Shown: positions 1 through 7,101, counted from the first letter of the stretch. The stretch: 10,792 bases of DNA from JBBDYQ01 sp035553855 (GCA_035553855.1 DATMJO010000029.1:1-10792); one strand, 5' to 3'. Numbers and translations: made by a program. The notes: a model not told the origin generated them from the letters alone.

Positions 1-139
1 ACATCGACCTCGCGCCCGAGCACGCGATCGCCTCGGTGAACCGCCGCTGCGCGCTCGCGCCAGAGCTCGCGGGCCGTCGCGAGCTGCTGCCGGGCGCCGT
101 CGCGCTCGCCCGTCGCGTACACCTCCGATGCCGCGGTGA
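1..139. repeat. Left arm of a 139-bp perfect inverted repeat
   Basis: Bases 1-139 are the exact reverse complement of 313-451. I compared them base by base and found no mismatch; the match fails at 140 against 312. The arm starts at the first base of the window, so the true repeat may be longer to the left. Its content is coding sequence of the split lipoprotein, in antisense relative to the plus-strand part. Identity at every third codon position means the two copies are either very recent or one of them is an artefact. Confidence 0.95.
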
Positions 140-293
140 GCCGCCCGCGGATGCGCTCGACGTGGGTGAGAGCGTCCACGACGGCCGGCCCGTGGACCTC
201 CGCCGGGGGGCCGTCCGGCGGGGCTTCGCCCGAGCCGCCACAGCCCGCCAGGCCCGCCAGCGCGGCGAGGACGAGCGCCGGCCGCGCTCTCAT
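1..293 (-). CDS. Lipoprotein N-terminal part, minus-strand copy, runs off the window
   Basis: Read on the minus strand from the ATG at 293, this gives about 97 codons with no stop before the window edge. The N-terminus is a lipoprotein signal peptide: basic start (MRAR), a hydrophobic stretch, then the lipobox LAGC with the acceptor cysteine at residue 18, followed by a Gly/Ser/Pro linker. The protein should therefore be lipid-anchored on the outer face of the cytoplasmic membrane. From about residue 52 onward the codons lie in the inverted-repeat arm and are identical to the plus-strand fragment at 315-899. No good Shine-Dalgarno sequence is visible in the 19 unique bases upstream of the ATG. 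The signal peptide is clear; the function is unknown. Whether this orientation exists in the organism is uncertain, because the whole segment may be a fold-back artefact. Confidence 0.6.
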   Translation of the reverse strand, partial: MRARPALVLAALAGLAGCGGSGEAPPDGPPAEVHGPAVVDALTHVERIRGRLTAASEVYATGERDGARQQLATARELWRERAAAVHRGDRVLGREVD

Positions 294-312
294 CCGCGCA
301 GCGCGCGGGGGA

Positions 313-451
313 TCACCGCGGCATCGGAGGTGTACGCGACGGGCGAGCGCGACGGCGCCCGGCAGCAGCTCGCGACGGCCCGCGAGCTCTGGCGCGAGCG
401 CGCAGCGGCGGTTCACCGAGGCGATCGCGTGCTCGGGCGCGAGGTCGATGT
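313..451. repeat. Right arm of a 139-bp perfect inverted repeat
   Basis: This is the exact reverse complement of 1-139, separated from it by a 173-base spacer (140-312). On the plus strand it encodes the segment starting TAASEVYATGERDGARQQ, which continues in frame to the lipoprotein stop at 897-899. No recombinase gene or recognisable recombination site is visible in the window. Confidence 0.95.
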
Positions 452-899
452 TGCGTTCGAGCGGGTCGACGAGCAGATGCGCGCCGCGGCCACCTTCGAC
501 GCCGTTCGTGACCGCCTGGCGCCCCTCAACGGACAGCTCCTCGACGGGGTGCGCGAGGAGGTGGCGCCCAAGTCCGCCCGGCTCGACCCGGCGGTGCAGG
601 CGGGCGTGCTCGCGAAGGTCCTCGACCTTCTCGACACCGAGTACGGCCGCGGCGGGATCGCCGAGCTCCGGCATGCCTACGGCCTGGTGGTGCGCTCCCA
701 GGCCGTCGCCAGGGAGTTCGCGGGGGACCTCGGGCCGCGGCGGGCCGACGTGGTCGACGCCCTGCGGAGCCTCCGCTCTCGGGCATTCCCCCAGGGAGCG
801 GCGCTGCCCGCGTCCCCAGTGCCCTCCTCCGAGGTCGCCGAGCGCGTCGCGGGCGTCAGGGAGGCGCTCAGAGACCGCTTCGAGATTCCCGGCGACTGA
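315..899 (+). pseudogene. Lipoprotein C-terminal part, cut off from its signal peptide
   Basis: About 194 codons on the plus strand end at TGA 897-899. The product looks alpha-helical, rich in Ala, Arg, Glu and Leu, with no cysteine and no catalytic motif that I recognise. The frame stays open upstream to an ATG at 36, but 36-312 reads as antisense of the lipoprotein start and has no signal peptide, so I do not extend the gene there. Joining the minus-strand segment 293-140 to 313-899 keeps frame exactly and gives a 246-residue lipoprotein. The real gene probably reads that way on the plus strand, directly upstream of the kinase gene. I call it broken as presented. The break may be an assembly artefact rather than a mutation. 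Function is unknown; an extracytoplasmic partner of the neighbouring kinase is a guess from position only. Confidence 0.6.
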
Positions 900-930
900 G
901 CCGAGATCACCCGGGGGCTGCTCGCGGAGC

Positions 931-954
931 TCAGGGACTCACGTCGTGCCCTGA
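931..954 (+). terminator. Possible hairpin terminator after the lipoprotein gene
   Basis: TCAGGG (931-936) pairs with CCCTGA (949-954), and an inner CAC/GTG pair (940-942 with 946-948) closes the loop. It lies 31 bases after the lipoprotein stop and before the kinase promoter candidate. No T-run follows, as is common in very GC-rich genomes, so termination is only a suggestion. Confidence 0.3.
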
Positions 955-972
955 CCTCTCGCCCGGAGGCCG

Positions 973-1001
973 TTGCCGCAGGGCCGCGGCGGCGCTAGCT
1001 T
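973..1001 (+). promoter_or_regulatory. Candidate sigma-70-type promoter of the kinase gene
   Basis: TTGCCG at 973-978 and TAGCTT at 996-1001 are separated by 17 bases, the usual spacing. A start of transcription near 1008 would leave a leader of only about 17 bases before the ATG at 1025, with no clear Shine-Dalgarno sequence in it. The kinase may therefore be translated from a short, almost leaderless message. The -10 context GCTAGCTT resembles GCTAGCAT upstream of pnp. Confidence 0.4.
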
Positions 1002-1024
1002 GGAGACGCCGCCCGGCGGCGCCC

Positions 1025-2758
1025 ATGGCCATCCCCCTCGGCACCCAGCTCGGCAACTACCGCCTCGAGTCCGTGCTCGGGCGCGGCGGCATGGGCGTGG
1101 TGTACCGGGCGCGCGATTTGCGCCTCAAGCGTGACGTCGCGCTCAAGCTGATCCAGCCCCACCTGGCGGCCGACCAGGAGTTCCGCGCCCGTTTCGCGCG
1201 CGAGTCGGAGTCCGCCGCCGCGATCGAGCACCCCCACGTCGTCCCGGTGTACGAGGCCGGCGATCACGAGGACGGGCTCTTCATCGTGATGCGGCTCGTC
1301 CCCGGCACGGACCTGCGCGCCCTGCTCGACAACCAGGGCAGGCTCGATCCGCACCGTGCCGCCACGATCGTCGGGCAGGTCGCCTCGGCGCTCGACGCGG
1401 CGCACGCGCGCGGGCTCGTGCATCGCGACGTGAAGCCCGCCAACATCCTGGTCGCCCAGACCGAGGCCGGCGATCACGCGTTCCTGACCGACTTCGGGCT
1501 CACCCGCTCGGTCGACCCCGACGATCGCATGACCGCGACGGGCGGCTTCGTCGGGACGACAGATTTCGCCCCGCCCGAGCAGCTCGAGGGCGGCCGGGTC
1601 GACGCCCGCTCGGACGTGTACTCGCTCGGCTGCGTCCTGTTCGACGCGCTGGCGGGAGAGCCCCCGTTCAGGCGGGCCTCCCCGCTCGCCACCGCCTATG
1701 CCCACCTCAAGGAGCCCCCGCCCGCGCTGCCCGAGGGCGTCCCGGGATCGCCTGAGCTGACTCCGATCGTCAAGCGGGCCCTTGCGAAGGACCCGGACGA
1801 GCGCTTCCCGTCGGCGGGCGACCTGGCGCGTGCCGTGGACGCGGCCGTGGCGGGCCTCCCGGTCATGGAGGCCGAGCGGACGGTGGCACGCGGCCTCGCG
1901 GCTTCGGCGTCCGCGCCGTCCGCCGCCACAGCGGCGGCCGAGCCCGCCGTGAACGGGCGCGGTCCCTGGCGCCGCCGGGCGTTCGCGCTCGGCGCGATGC
2001 TCGCCGCGATCGCCGCCGCCTGGACGGGAGCGACCGTGCTTCCCTTCGCCGACGTCGACGAGGGCAAGGGCGACGGCGACGAGCCGGCCGCGACCGCCTA
2101 CCAGGCGGCGATCGGGGGGGTCTGCGCGGACGTGAACGCCCGGCGCAGGCAGGTGGCCCGGGACGACGCGCGCTACGGGCGGCGGCTGGCCCGCGCCCGG
2201 GCGCTCCAGGGGCGCGTCGATCTGCTCCGCGCCCAGGTGAACCGCCGTCTCGCGGCCGAGCGCTTCCTCCTGTCTGCCTTCAGGGCTGTCGAGCCGCCGA
2301 CCGCGGCGACCCGCGCAACGCAGGCCATGGCGGTCGAGGCCTGGGAGCGCAACCGCAAGCGCCTTCTCCTGCACCGCGACGCTCTCAACCGCGCGACCGG
2401 CCCCGAGGACCTGCTCGCCGCGGTCAGGCGCAACAACGCCCGCGGGACCTCGTTCGACCTCGACCGCGACGCGGTCGACACCGCCCTCCGCGCGCTGGGC
2501 GGGTCCCGCTGCCGGCTGGAGTTCATCGATCCCGCCTTCCCGGTCCATCTTCCCTCCGGATCCGAGGAGGCCGGCCCGCCCGCGGCCTCTCCCGCGCCCC
2601 GCGCGCCCGCGAACGGCCGCTCCGTGCCCGTCGCGCCCCCGGCCGAGCCGGTCGCGCCGCCCGCCGCGCCGGCGCCGTCGCCGGTGGCGCCGCCCGTCGG
2701 AGGCGGCGGTGGCGGAGCAGAAGAGGGCGAGGAGCCGCCGCCGGACGGCTCCCCTTAG
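1025..2758 (+). CDS. Transmembrane Ser/Thr protein kinase (PknB type)
   Basis: 577 residues. The cytoplasmic kinase domain spans about residues 12-275: glycine loop GRGGMGVV (19-26), ATP-binding lysine K41 in VALK, catalytic loop HRDVKPAN (133-140; base D135), metal-binding DFG (156-158), and an activation segment rich in Thr (TATGGFVGTT, 170-179) ending in PPE (183-185), where APE is usual. All catalytic residues are present, so it should be active and able to autophosphorylate. An Ala-rich linker (285-312) leads to one membrane segment (about 319-341) after the basic stop-transfer-like GRGPWRRR. The extracytoplasmic part (342-577) has a helical region bounded by two cysteines, C367 and C496, which could form a disulfide, then a Pro/Ala/Gly-rich tail with repeated PVAPP. 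No PASTA repeats are present, so its ligand is not predictable. The ATG at 1025 is chosen because the kinase fold starts about 12 residues later. It ends exactly against dapB. Confidence 0.93.
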   Translation: MAIPLGTQLGNYRLESVLGRGGMGVVYRARDLRLKRDVALKLIQPHLAADQEFRARFARESESAAAIEHPHVVPVYEAGDHEDGLFIVMRLVPGTDLRALLDNQGRLDPHRAATIVGQVASALDAAHARGLVHRDVKPANILVAQTEAGDHAFLTDFGLTRSVDPDDRMTATGGFVGTTDFAPPEQLEGGRVDARSDVYSLGCVLFDALAGEPPFRRASPLATAYAHLKEPPPALPEGVPGSPELTPIVKRALAKDPDERFPSAGDLARAVDAAVAGLPVMEAERTVARGLAASASAPSAATAAAEPAVNGRGPWRRRAFALGAMLAAIAAAWTGATVLPFADVDEGKGDGDEPAATAYQAAIGGVCADVNARRRQVARDDARYGRRLARARALQGRVDLLRAQVNRRLAAERFLLSAFRAVEPPTAATRATQAMAVEAWERNRKRLLLHRDALNRATGPEDLLAAVRRNNARGTSFDLDRDAVDTALRALGGSRCRLEFIDPAFPVHLPSGSEEAGPPAASPAPRAPANGRSVPVAPPAEPVAPPAAPAPSPVAPPVGGGGGGAEEGEEPPPDGSP

Positions 2759-3415
2759 CTAGAGCAGGTTCTCGAGGCCGACGACCGGTGAGCTCTCGAG
2801 GGTGCCCACCCTGCGCACGGCCAGCAGCACGCCCGGCATGAACGACTCCCGGCCCATCGAGTCGTGGCGGAGCGTGAGCGTCTGCTCGAGGCCGCCGAAG
2901 ACGACCTCCTGGTGCGCGACGAGCCCGGGCAGGCGGATCGAGTGGATCGGCTGGTGGACGTTGCCCCCGGCCGACTCGATCAACTCGGCGGTGCGGAGCG
3001 CGGTGCCCGACGGCGCGTCGAGCTTGTGGTCGTGGTGCAGCTCGACGATCTCGCAGTCGGGCATGTGCCGGGCGATCAGCTTCGAGGCCTCCATCAGGAG
3101 CACCGCGCCGATCGCGAAGTTCGGGGCCACGAAGAGGTTCGCGCTGCCCACGCCGGCGAGCTCCGAGTAGTCGGCGCCGGTCGTGCCGGTCACGCAATGG
3201 ACGCCCGCCTCGAGGCAGGCCCGCGCGTTGGCGAGGGCGGCGTCCGGCGTGCTGAACTCGACGACCACGTCGGCGTCGCCGAGGACGTCCTGGAGCGCGG
3301 TGCCGAGCTTGGGATCGGCCCGCCCGACGAGCGCCATGTCGTCGGCGCCCTCGACCGCCCCGCAGACCGTCTGGCCCATTCGACCGGCGGCTCCGGAGAC
3401 GGCGACGTTGATCAT
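2759..3415 (-). CDS. dapB: 4-hydroxy-tetrahydrodipicolinate reductase
   Basis: 218 residues. DapB reduces 4-hydroxy-tetrahydrodipicolinate to tetrahydrodipicolinate with NAD(P)H, the second committed step toward diaminopimelate (cell wall) and lysine, in the cytoplasm. Seen in the sequence: the nucleotide-binding glycine loop GAAGRMG (8-14), VEFSTP (52-57), TGTTG (76-80), APNFAIG (97-103), and the family signature ELHHDHKLDAPSGTA (125-139). In that signature H127 and K131 align with the catalytic His and Lys known from the E. coli enzyme. The length is somewhat below the roughly 240-270 residues usual for the family, but no core motif is missing. Its ATG overlaps the stop of the M16 peptidase gene (ATGA, 3415-3412), so translation is probably coupled and it is the last gene of the pnp operon seen here. 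Its stop touches the stop of the convergent kinase gene with no base between. Confidence 0.96.
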   Translation of the reverse strand: MINVAVSGAAGRMGQTVCGAVEGADDMALVGRADPKLGTALQDVLGDADVVVEFSTPDAALANARACLEAGVHCVTGTTGADYSELAGVGSANLFVAPNFAIGAVLLMEASKLIARHMPDCEIVELHHDHKLDAPSGTALRTAELIESAGGNVHQPIHSIRLPGLVAHQEVVFGGLEQTLTLRHDSMGRESFMPGVLLAVRRVGTLESSPVVGLENLL

Positions 3416-4701
3416 GCGACCTGGGCGAGCCCCGGATTGAGCGGCTCGAGCGAGGAGCGGAAGGCGCTCTCGTCCGCGCCCACCGCCGCGGCCGACATCC
3501 GGCCGGGGGCGAAGACGTCCCGCGCCAGTTCGGTCACCTCGGCAGCCTCCACCGCATCGATGCGGGCGATGATCTCGTCAAGCGACAAGAGCGGCACGTC
3601 CATCAGCGTGGAGGCGCCCAGCCGGTTCATGCGGGCGTTCGTGGACTCCATGCCGAGCACCGTGCGGCCCTTCAGGTTCTCCTTCGCGCGGGTGAGCTCC
3701 TCGGCGGAGACCGGTTCCTCCTGCAGGCGGTGCAGCTCGGCGGCGATCACCTCGAGCGCCTCCGGCACGCGGTCCGGGCGGGTCCCCACGTAGACGGAGA
3801 CCTGGCCGGCGTCCACGAACTGGCTCGCGTAGGAGTAGACGGCGTAGGCGAGGCCACGCTTCTCGCGGACCTCCTGGAACAGGCGCGAGCTGCTGGAACC
3901 GCCGAGGATCGCGTCGAGCACGCGCAGCGCGAAGCGGCGCTCGTCCGCGCGGGCGATGCCGCGGCCGCCGACGGCGACGTGGCACTGCTCGGTCTCCTTG
4001 CGGTGGAAGCAGACGCGCGGCTCGTTCGCCGACGGGGCGGCCTCGAAGCCCTGCGGGTCCCCGCGCTCGGGCGCGAAGGCGCCCTCCACGAGCGCGACGA
4101 GGCGGTCGTGGTCGATGTTCCCCGCCGCGGCGACGACGAGATTGCGCCCGACGTAGTGGCGGCCGTGGTAGGCAGCGATCTCGGGGACCGGCACGTTCCC
4201 GACCACCTCTGCGGTGCCGATGATCGGGCGCCCGAGCGGGTGCTCGTCGCCGAACACCGCGCGGGCGAGCACGTCGTGGACCTTGTCCGAGGGCTCGTCC
4301 TCGTACATCGCGATCTCCTCGATCACCACCTGGCGCTCGGAGTCGATGTCGGGGAAGGTCGGGCGGAGCACCATGTCGCTCATCACGTCGAAGGCGCGGT
4401 CCAGGTGCTGGTCGAGGAAGCGCGAGTAGACCGAGGTGGTCTCCTTGCCCGTGCCCGCGTTCACCTCCGCCCCCATCCCGTCGAAGATCTGGTCGATCTC
4501 CGTCGAGGAGAAGCGGTCGGTGCCCTTGAACAGCAGGTGCTCGAGGAAGTGGGAGATGCCCGCCTGCTCCGGCGTCTCGGCCCGGGACCCGGTGCGGATC
4601 CAGAACCCGAGCGCGACGGACCGCACCGAGGGCAGAGCCTCGGTGACGACCCGCACGCCCGAGTCGAGCTCGGTCAGCCTGTGGCCCGCGGGCTCTCCCA
4701 T
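3412..4701 (-). CDS. M16-family zinc peptidase (processing-peptidase-like)
   Basis: 429 residues, the usual size for a two-domain M16B peptidase. The inverted zinc motif HFLEH (51-55) gives ligands H51 and H55 and the general base E54. The third ligand is probably E128 or E129 in the stretch ERQVVIEEI (122-130). The C-terminal half keeps the substrate-binding pattern around EKRGLAYAVYSY (near 290-300). Relatives are annotated as mitochondrial-processing-peptidase-like or PepR/YmxG-like proteins and are commonly found beside pnp in Gram-positive bacteria; the natural substrate is generally unknown. It has no signal peptide or membrane segment, so it is probably cytoplasmic. It starts 7 bases after the pnp stop, with a purine-rich GAAGGG directly before the ATG, and overlaps dapB by 4 bases, so the three genes form an operon. 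The start at 4701 gives the expected distance of about 50 residues to HxxEH. Confidence 0.93.
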   Translation of the reverse strand: MGEPAGHRLTELDSGVRVVTEALPSVRSVALGFWIRTGSRAETPEQAGISHFLEHLLFKGTDRFSSTEIDQIFDGMGAEVNAGTGKETTSVYSRFLDQHLDRAFDVMSDMVLRPTFPDIDSERQVVIEEIAMYEDEPSDKVHDVLARAVFGDEHPLGRPIIGTAEVVGNVPVPEIAAYHGRHYVGRNLVVAAAGNIDHDRLVALVEGAFAPERGDPQGFEAAPSANEPRVCFHRKETEQCHVAVGGRGIARADERRFALRVLDAILGGSSSSRLFQEVREKRGLAYAVYSYASQFVDAGQVSVYVGTRPDRVPEALEVIAAELHRLQEEPVSAEELTRAKENLKGRTVLGMESTNARMNRLGASTLMDVPLLSLDEIIARIDAVEAAEVTELARDVFAPGRMSAAAVGADESAFRSSLEPLNPGLAQVA

Positions 4702-4708
4702 CCCTTCG

Positions 4709-6961
4709 CTACCGGCGGTCGCCGTTCCCGCCGTCGCGGCGCGGGCCGCGGCGCTCGCGATCGCGGCGCGGGCGGTCGGAGCCGCCGCCCTCGCGGCGCG
4801 GGCCCTTGTCGCCCGTGCCCACGGAGGCGAGCTCGTCGGCGGTCTTGCCCTGGACGTCCGGGTCCTCGGCGAGGCGGAGGCCGATGCGGCCGCGCTCGCG
4901 GTCGACCTCGACCACGCGCACGGCGATCTCCTGGCCGCGCTCGAGGACCTCCTCCACGGTGTCGACGCGGCGCCCGGGGGCGACGTTCGAGATGTGGAGC
5001 AGGCCGTCGGTGCCCTTGGCGAGCTCGACGAAGGCGCCGAAGGTGGTCGTCTTCACGACCTTGCCGGTGAACTCGTCGCCGACCTCGACCTCCTTGGTCA
5101 TCTGCCCGATGCGCTCCTTGAGCGCGTCGGCCTTCTCGCCGGTCTGGGCGTAGATGCGGATAGTGCCGTCGTCCTGGATGTCGATCTCGGCCTCGAACTC
5201 CTCCTGGAGCGCGCGGATGGTCTCGCCACCCTTGCCGATGACCGCGCCGATCTTCTCCACGGGGACGGTGGTCTGCGTGATGCGCGGCGCGTACTGCGAG
5301 AGCTCCGCGCTCGGCTCGGTGATGACCTCGGCCATCTTGCCGAGGATGTGCTCACGGCCACGGCGGGCCTGCTCGAGCGCGTCGCGCAGGATCTCGAACG
5401 TGACGCCCGAGATCTTGATGTCCATCTGCAGCGCCGTGATGCCGTCGGCGGTGCCGGCCACCTTGAAGTCCATGTCTCCCAGGTGGTCCTCGACGCCCGC
5501 GATGTCGGAGAGCACGACGTAGTCGTCGCCCTCCTTGATCAGGCCCATCGCGATGCCGGCGACGGGGGCCTTGATCGGCACGCCCGCCTGCATGAGCGAG
5601 AGGCTCGAGCCGCAGACCGACGCCATCGACGACGAGCCGTTCGACTCGAGGATGTCGGAGACGACGCGGACGGTGTAGGGGAACTCCTCGACGGTCGGGA
5701 CGACCGGTACGAGCGCCCGCTCGGCGAGCGCGCCGTGACCGATGTCACGCCGCTTCGGGCCCCGCATGAAGCCCGCCTCCCCGACCGAGAAGGGCGGGAA
5801 GTTGTAGTGGTGCCAGTAGGTCTTCTCACTCTGGAGGCCGAGCGTGTCGAGCCGCATGGACTCGCGCGTCGTCCCGAGCGCCACGACCGACAGCGCCTGG
5901 GTCTGGCCGCGCGTGAACAGCGCGGAGCCGTGCGTGCGCGGCGTGACGCCCACCTCGATCGAGATCTGGCGGATCTCGTCGGCGGAACGCCCGTCGGGCC
6001 GCTTCTTGTCGACCGCGATGCGCTGGCGGATGACCGCCTTCTCGATCGAGTCGAACGCGAGCTGGACGGCGGCGCTGCGCGCCTTTGCCTCGTCCGGGTC
6101 GGCGTCCGCCGCCGGCGCGAAGGCCTCGATGACGTCCTGCTCGACCTTCTTGGTCGCGTCCTGGCGCTCGAGCTTGTCCTCCACCTGGGTGGCGGCGTCG
6201 AGGGCGGCGCCGAAGCGCTCCTTGATCTCGGCGACGAGCGACTCGTCGGCCTTGGGAACCTCGACCTCGATCTTCTCCTTGCCGCACTTCGACTGCAGCT
6301 CGCGCTGCGCCTGGCAGAGCTTCTTGATCTCGGAGTGGGCGATGTCGAGGGCATCGAGGATCTCTGCCTCGGTGACCTCGTTGGCGCCGGCCTCCACCAT
6401 CAGGAGCGCCTCCTCGGTGCCCGCCACGACGAGGTCGAGCGCGCTGTTGTCGCCCTCCTCCTCGGGGGGGTTCACGACGAAGCCGCGGTCCTCGTCCATG
6501 CCGATGCGGACTGCGCCGACCGGCGTGGGGAACGGGATCTCGGAGATCATCAGGGCCGCGGACGTGCCGTTCATGGCCAGGATGTCGTAGGGGTGGACGT
6601 GGTCCACCGAGAGCGGGATCGAGATGAGCTGCGTCTCGCGGCGCCAGCCCTTCGGGAACAGCGGCCGCAGCGGGCGGTCGATCGCGCGGGCGATCAGCGT
6701 CGCCTTCTCGCCCGAGCGGCCCTCGCGCTTGAAGAAGCTGCCGGGGATCTTGCCTGCGGCGTACATGCGCTCCTCGACGTCGACCGTCAGAGGGAGGAAG
6801 TCGATATCGCGGACATTCCCGGCCGTCGCGGTGGACAGGACCATCGTGTCGCCGCATGAGATGACAACCGCACCGCCCGCCTGCTTGGCGAGCTTGCCGG
6901 TCTCGAGCGTGATCTGCTCTCCGCCGATCTCTACTGAGACCCGGTGCACATCGGTATTCAT
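4709..6961 (-). CDS. pnp: Polyribonucleotide nucleotidyltransferase (PNPase)
   Basis: 750 residues. PNPase degrades RNA from the 3' end by phosphorolysis, releasing nucleoside diphosphates, and can add 3' tails in reverse; it works as a trimer. Domains in order: first RNase PH-like core (about 10-145) with GSFFKREGR (74-82); the helical linker domain (about 235-320); second, catalytic RNase PH core (about 325-545) with the phosphate-binding serines in NGSSSMASVCGSSL (441-454) and the acidic cluster EDHLGDMDFKVAG (491-503); a KH domain with VIGKGGETIR (574-583); an S1 RNA-binding domain (about 627-698) with GAFVELAKGTDGLLHIS (642-658). The tail after about 715 is Arg/Gly/Asp-rich, as in many actinobacterial homologues, and may bind RNA or partners. 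All expected parts are present. It heads the operon with the M16 peptidase and dapB. The start is fixed by AAAGGA five bases upstream of the ATG. Confidence 0.97.
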   Translation of the reverse strand: MNTDVHRVSVEIGGEQITLETGKLAKQAGGAVVISCGDTMVLSTATAGNVRDIDFLPLTVDVEERMYAAGKIPGSFFKREGRSGEKATLIARAIDRPLRPLFPKGWRRETQLISIPLSVDHVHPYDILAMNGTSAALMISEIPFPTPVGAVRIGMDEDRGFVVNPPEEEGDNSALDLVVAGTEEALLMVEAGANEVTEAEILDALDIAHSEIKKLCQAQRELQSKCGKEKIEVEVPKADESLVAEIKERFGAALDAATQVEDKLERQDATKKVEQDVIEAFAPAADADPDEAKARSAAVQLAFDSIEKAVIRQRIAVDKKRPDGRSADEIRQISIEVGVTPRTHGSALFTRGQTQALSVVALGTTRESMRLDTLGLQSEKTYWHHYNFPPFSVGEAGFMRGPKRRDIGHGALAERALVPVVPTVEEFPYTVRVVSDILESNGSSSMASVCGSSLSLMQAGVPIKAPVAGIAMGLIKEGDDYVVLSDIAGVEDHLGDMDFKVAGTADGITALQMDIKISGVTFEILRDALEQARRGREHILGKMAEVITEPSAELSQYAPRITQTTVPVEKIGAVIGKGGETIRALQEEFEAEIDIQDDGTIRIYAQTGEKADALKERIGQMTKEVEVGDEFTGKVVKTTTFGAFVELAKGTDGLLHISNVAPGRRVDTVEEVLERGQEIAVRVVEVDRERGRIGLRLAEDPDVQGKTADELASVGTGDKGPRREGGGSDRPRRDRERRGPRRDGGNGDRR

Positions 6962-6966
6962 TTGTT

Positions 6967-6972
6967 TCCTTT
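6967..6972 (-). promoter_or_regulatory. Ribosome binding site of pnp
   Basis: AAAGGA on the minus strand, followed by five bases (AACAA) and the ATG at 6961. This is the most conventional Shine-Dalgarno site in the window, and it decides the pnp start. Confidence 0.75.
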
Positions 6973-6975
6973 CGA

Positions 6976-6992
6976 CCGCCTCCGGTTGGCGG
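6976..6992 (-). promoter_or_regulatory. Leader hairpin next to the pnp ribosome binding site
   Basis: CCGCC and GGCGG form a 5-bp GC stem around a 7-base loop, ending three bases before the Shine-Dalgarno site. PNPase in E. coli controls its own message through a leader stem. Whether this much shorter hairpin has any such role is inference; it could equally be chance in GC-rich DNA. Confidence 0.3.
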
Positions 6993-7031
6993 CGCTTCTG
7001 GTTCTGATCTCTCTGTATGGAGTCCGCGCGG

Positions 7032-7059
7032 ATGCTAGCAGTGGCCCGTCCGGCCGGAC
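7032..7059 (-). promoter_or_regulatory. Candidate pnp promoter -10 box with a 12-bp palindrome
   Basis: On the minus strand, GCTAGCAT contains a possible -10 box TAGCAT (7037-7032), about 70 bases before the pnp ATG. No good -35 box lies 16-18 bases upstream. Instead that zone is largely filled by the perfect palindrome GTCCGGCCGGAC (7048-7059), a possible operator. With no gene for 201 bases (6962-7162), a promoter is expected here, but the exact site is a guess. Confidence 0.3.
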
Positions 7060-7081
7060 CGAGGCGGCGCAGAGCGTTTTC

Positions 7082-7101
7082 GGGTCAGGGGTGACCCCCT
7101 G
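7082..7101. repeat. REP-like double hairpin between the MmeI-like gene and pnp
   Basis: Two alternative perfect stems overlap: GGGTCA (7082-7087) with TGACCC (7092-7097) around GGGG, and CAGGGG (7086-7091) with CCCCTG (7096-7101) around TGAC. It begins about 60 bases beyond the stop of the methyltransferase gene. No T-run follows on the minus strand (GAAAACG instead), so it is not a classic terminator. It looks like the short palindromic repeats often scattered between genes, but other copies would have to be found elsewhere in the genome. Confidence 0.4.

Noticed and set aside
36..312. Plus-strand reading frame from the ATG at 36 running into the lipoprotein body
   Set aside because: This stretch is antisense to the lipoprotein signal peptide and repeat arm, is Arg-rich, and has no signal peptide or domain. 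Its openness reflects GC-rich composition.
995..2548. Long minus-strand open frame opposite the kinase (517 codons)
   Set aside because: The plus strand shows every kinase motif. The antisense frame is Arg/Gly/Glu-rich without any motif, as expected from third-position GC bias.
4436..6859. Plus-strand open frame of 807 codons opposite pnp
   Set aside because: It is longer than pnp but has shadow-like composition (repeats of Leu-Asp, Gly-Asp, Ala-Arg) and no domain, whereas pnp is complete on the minus strand.
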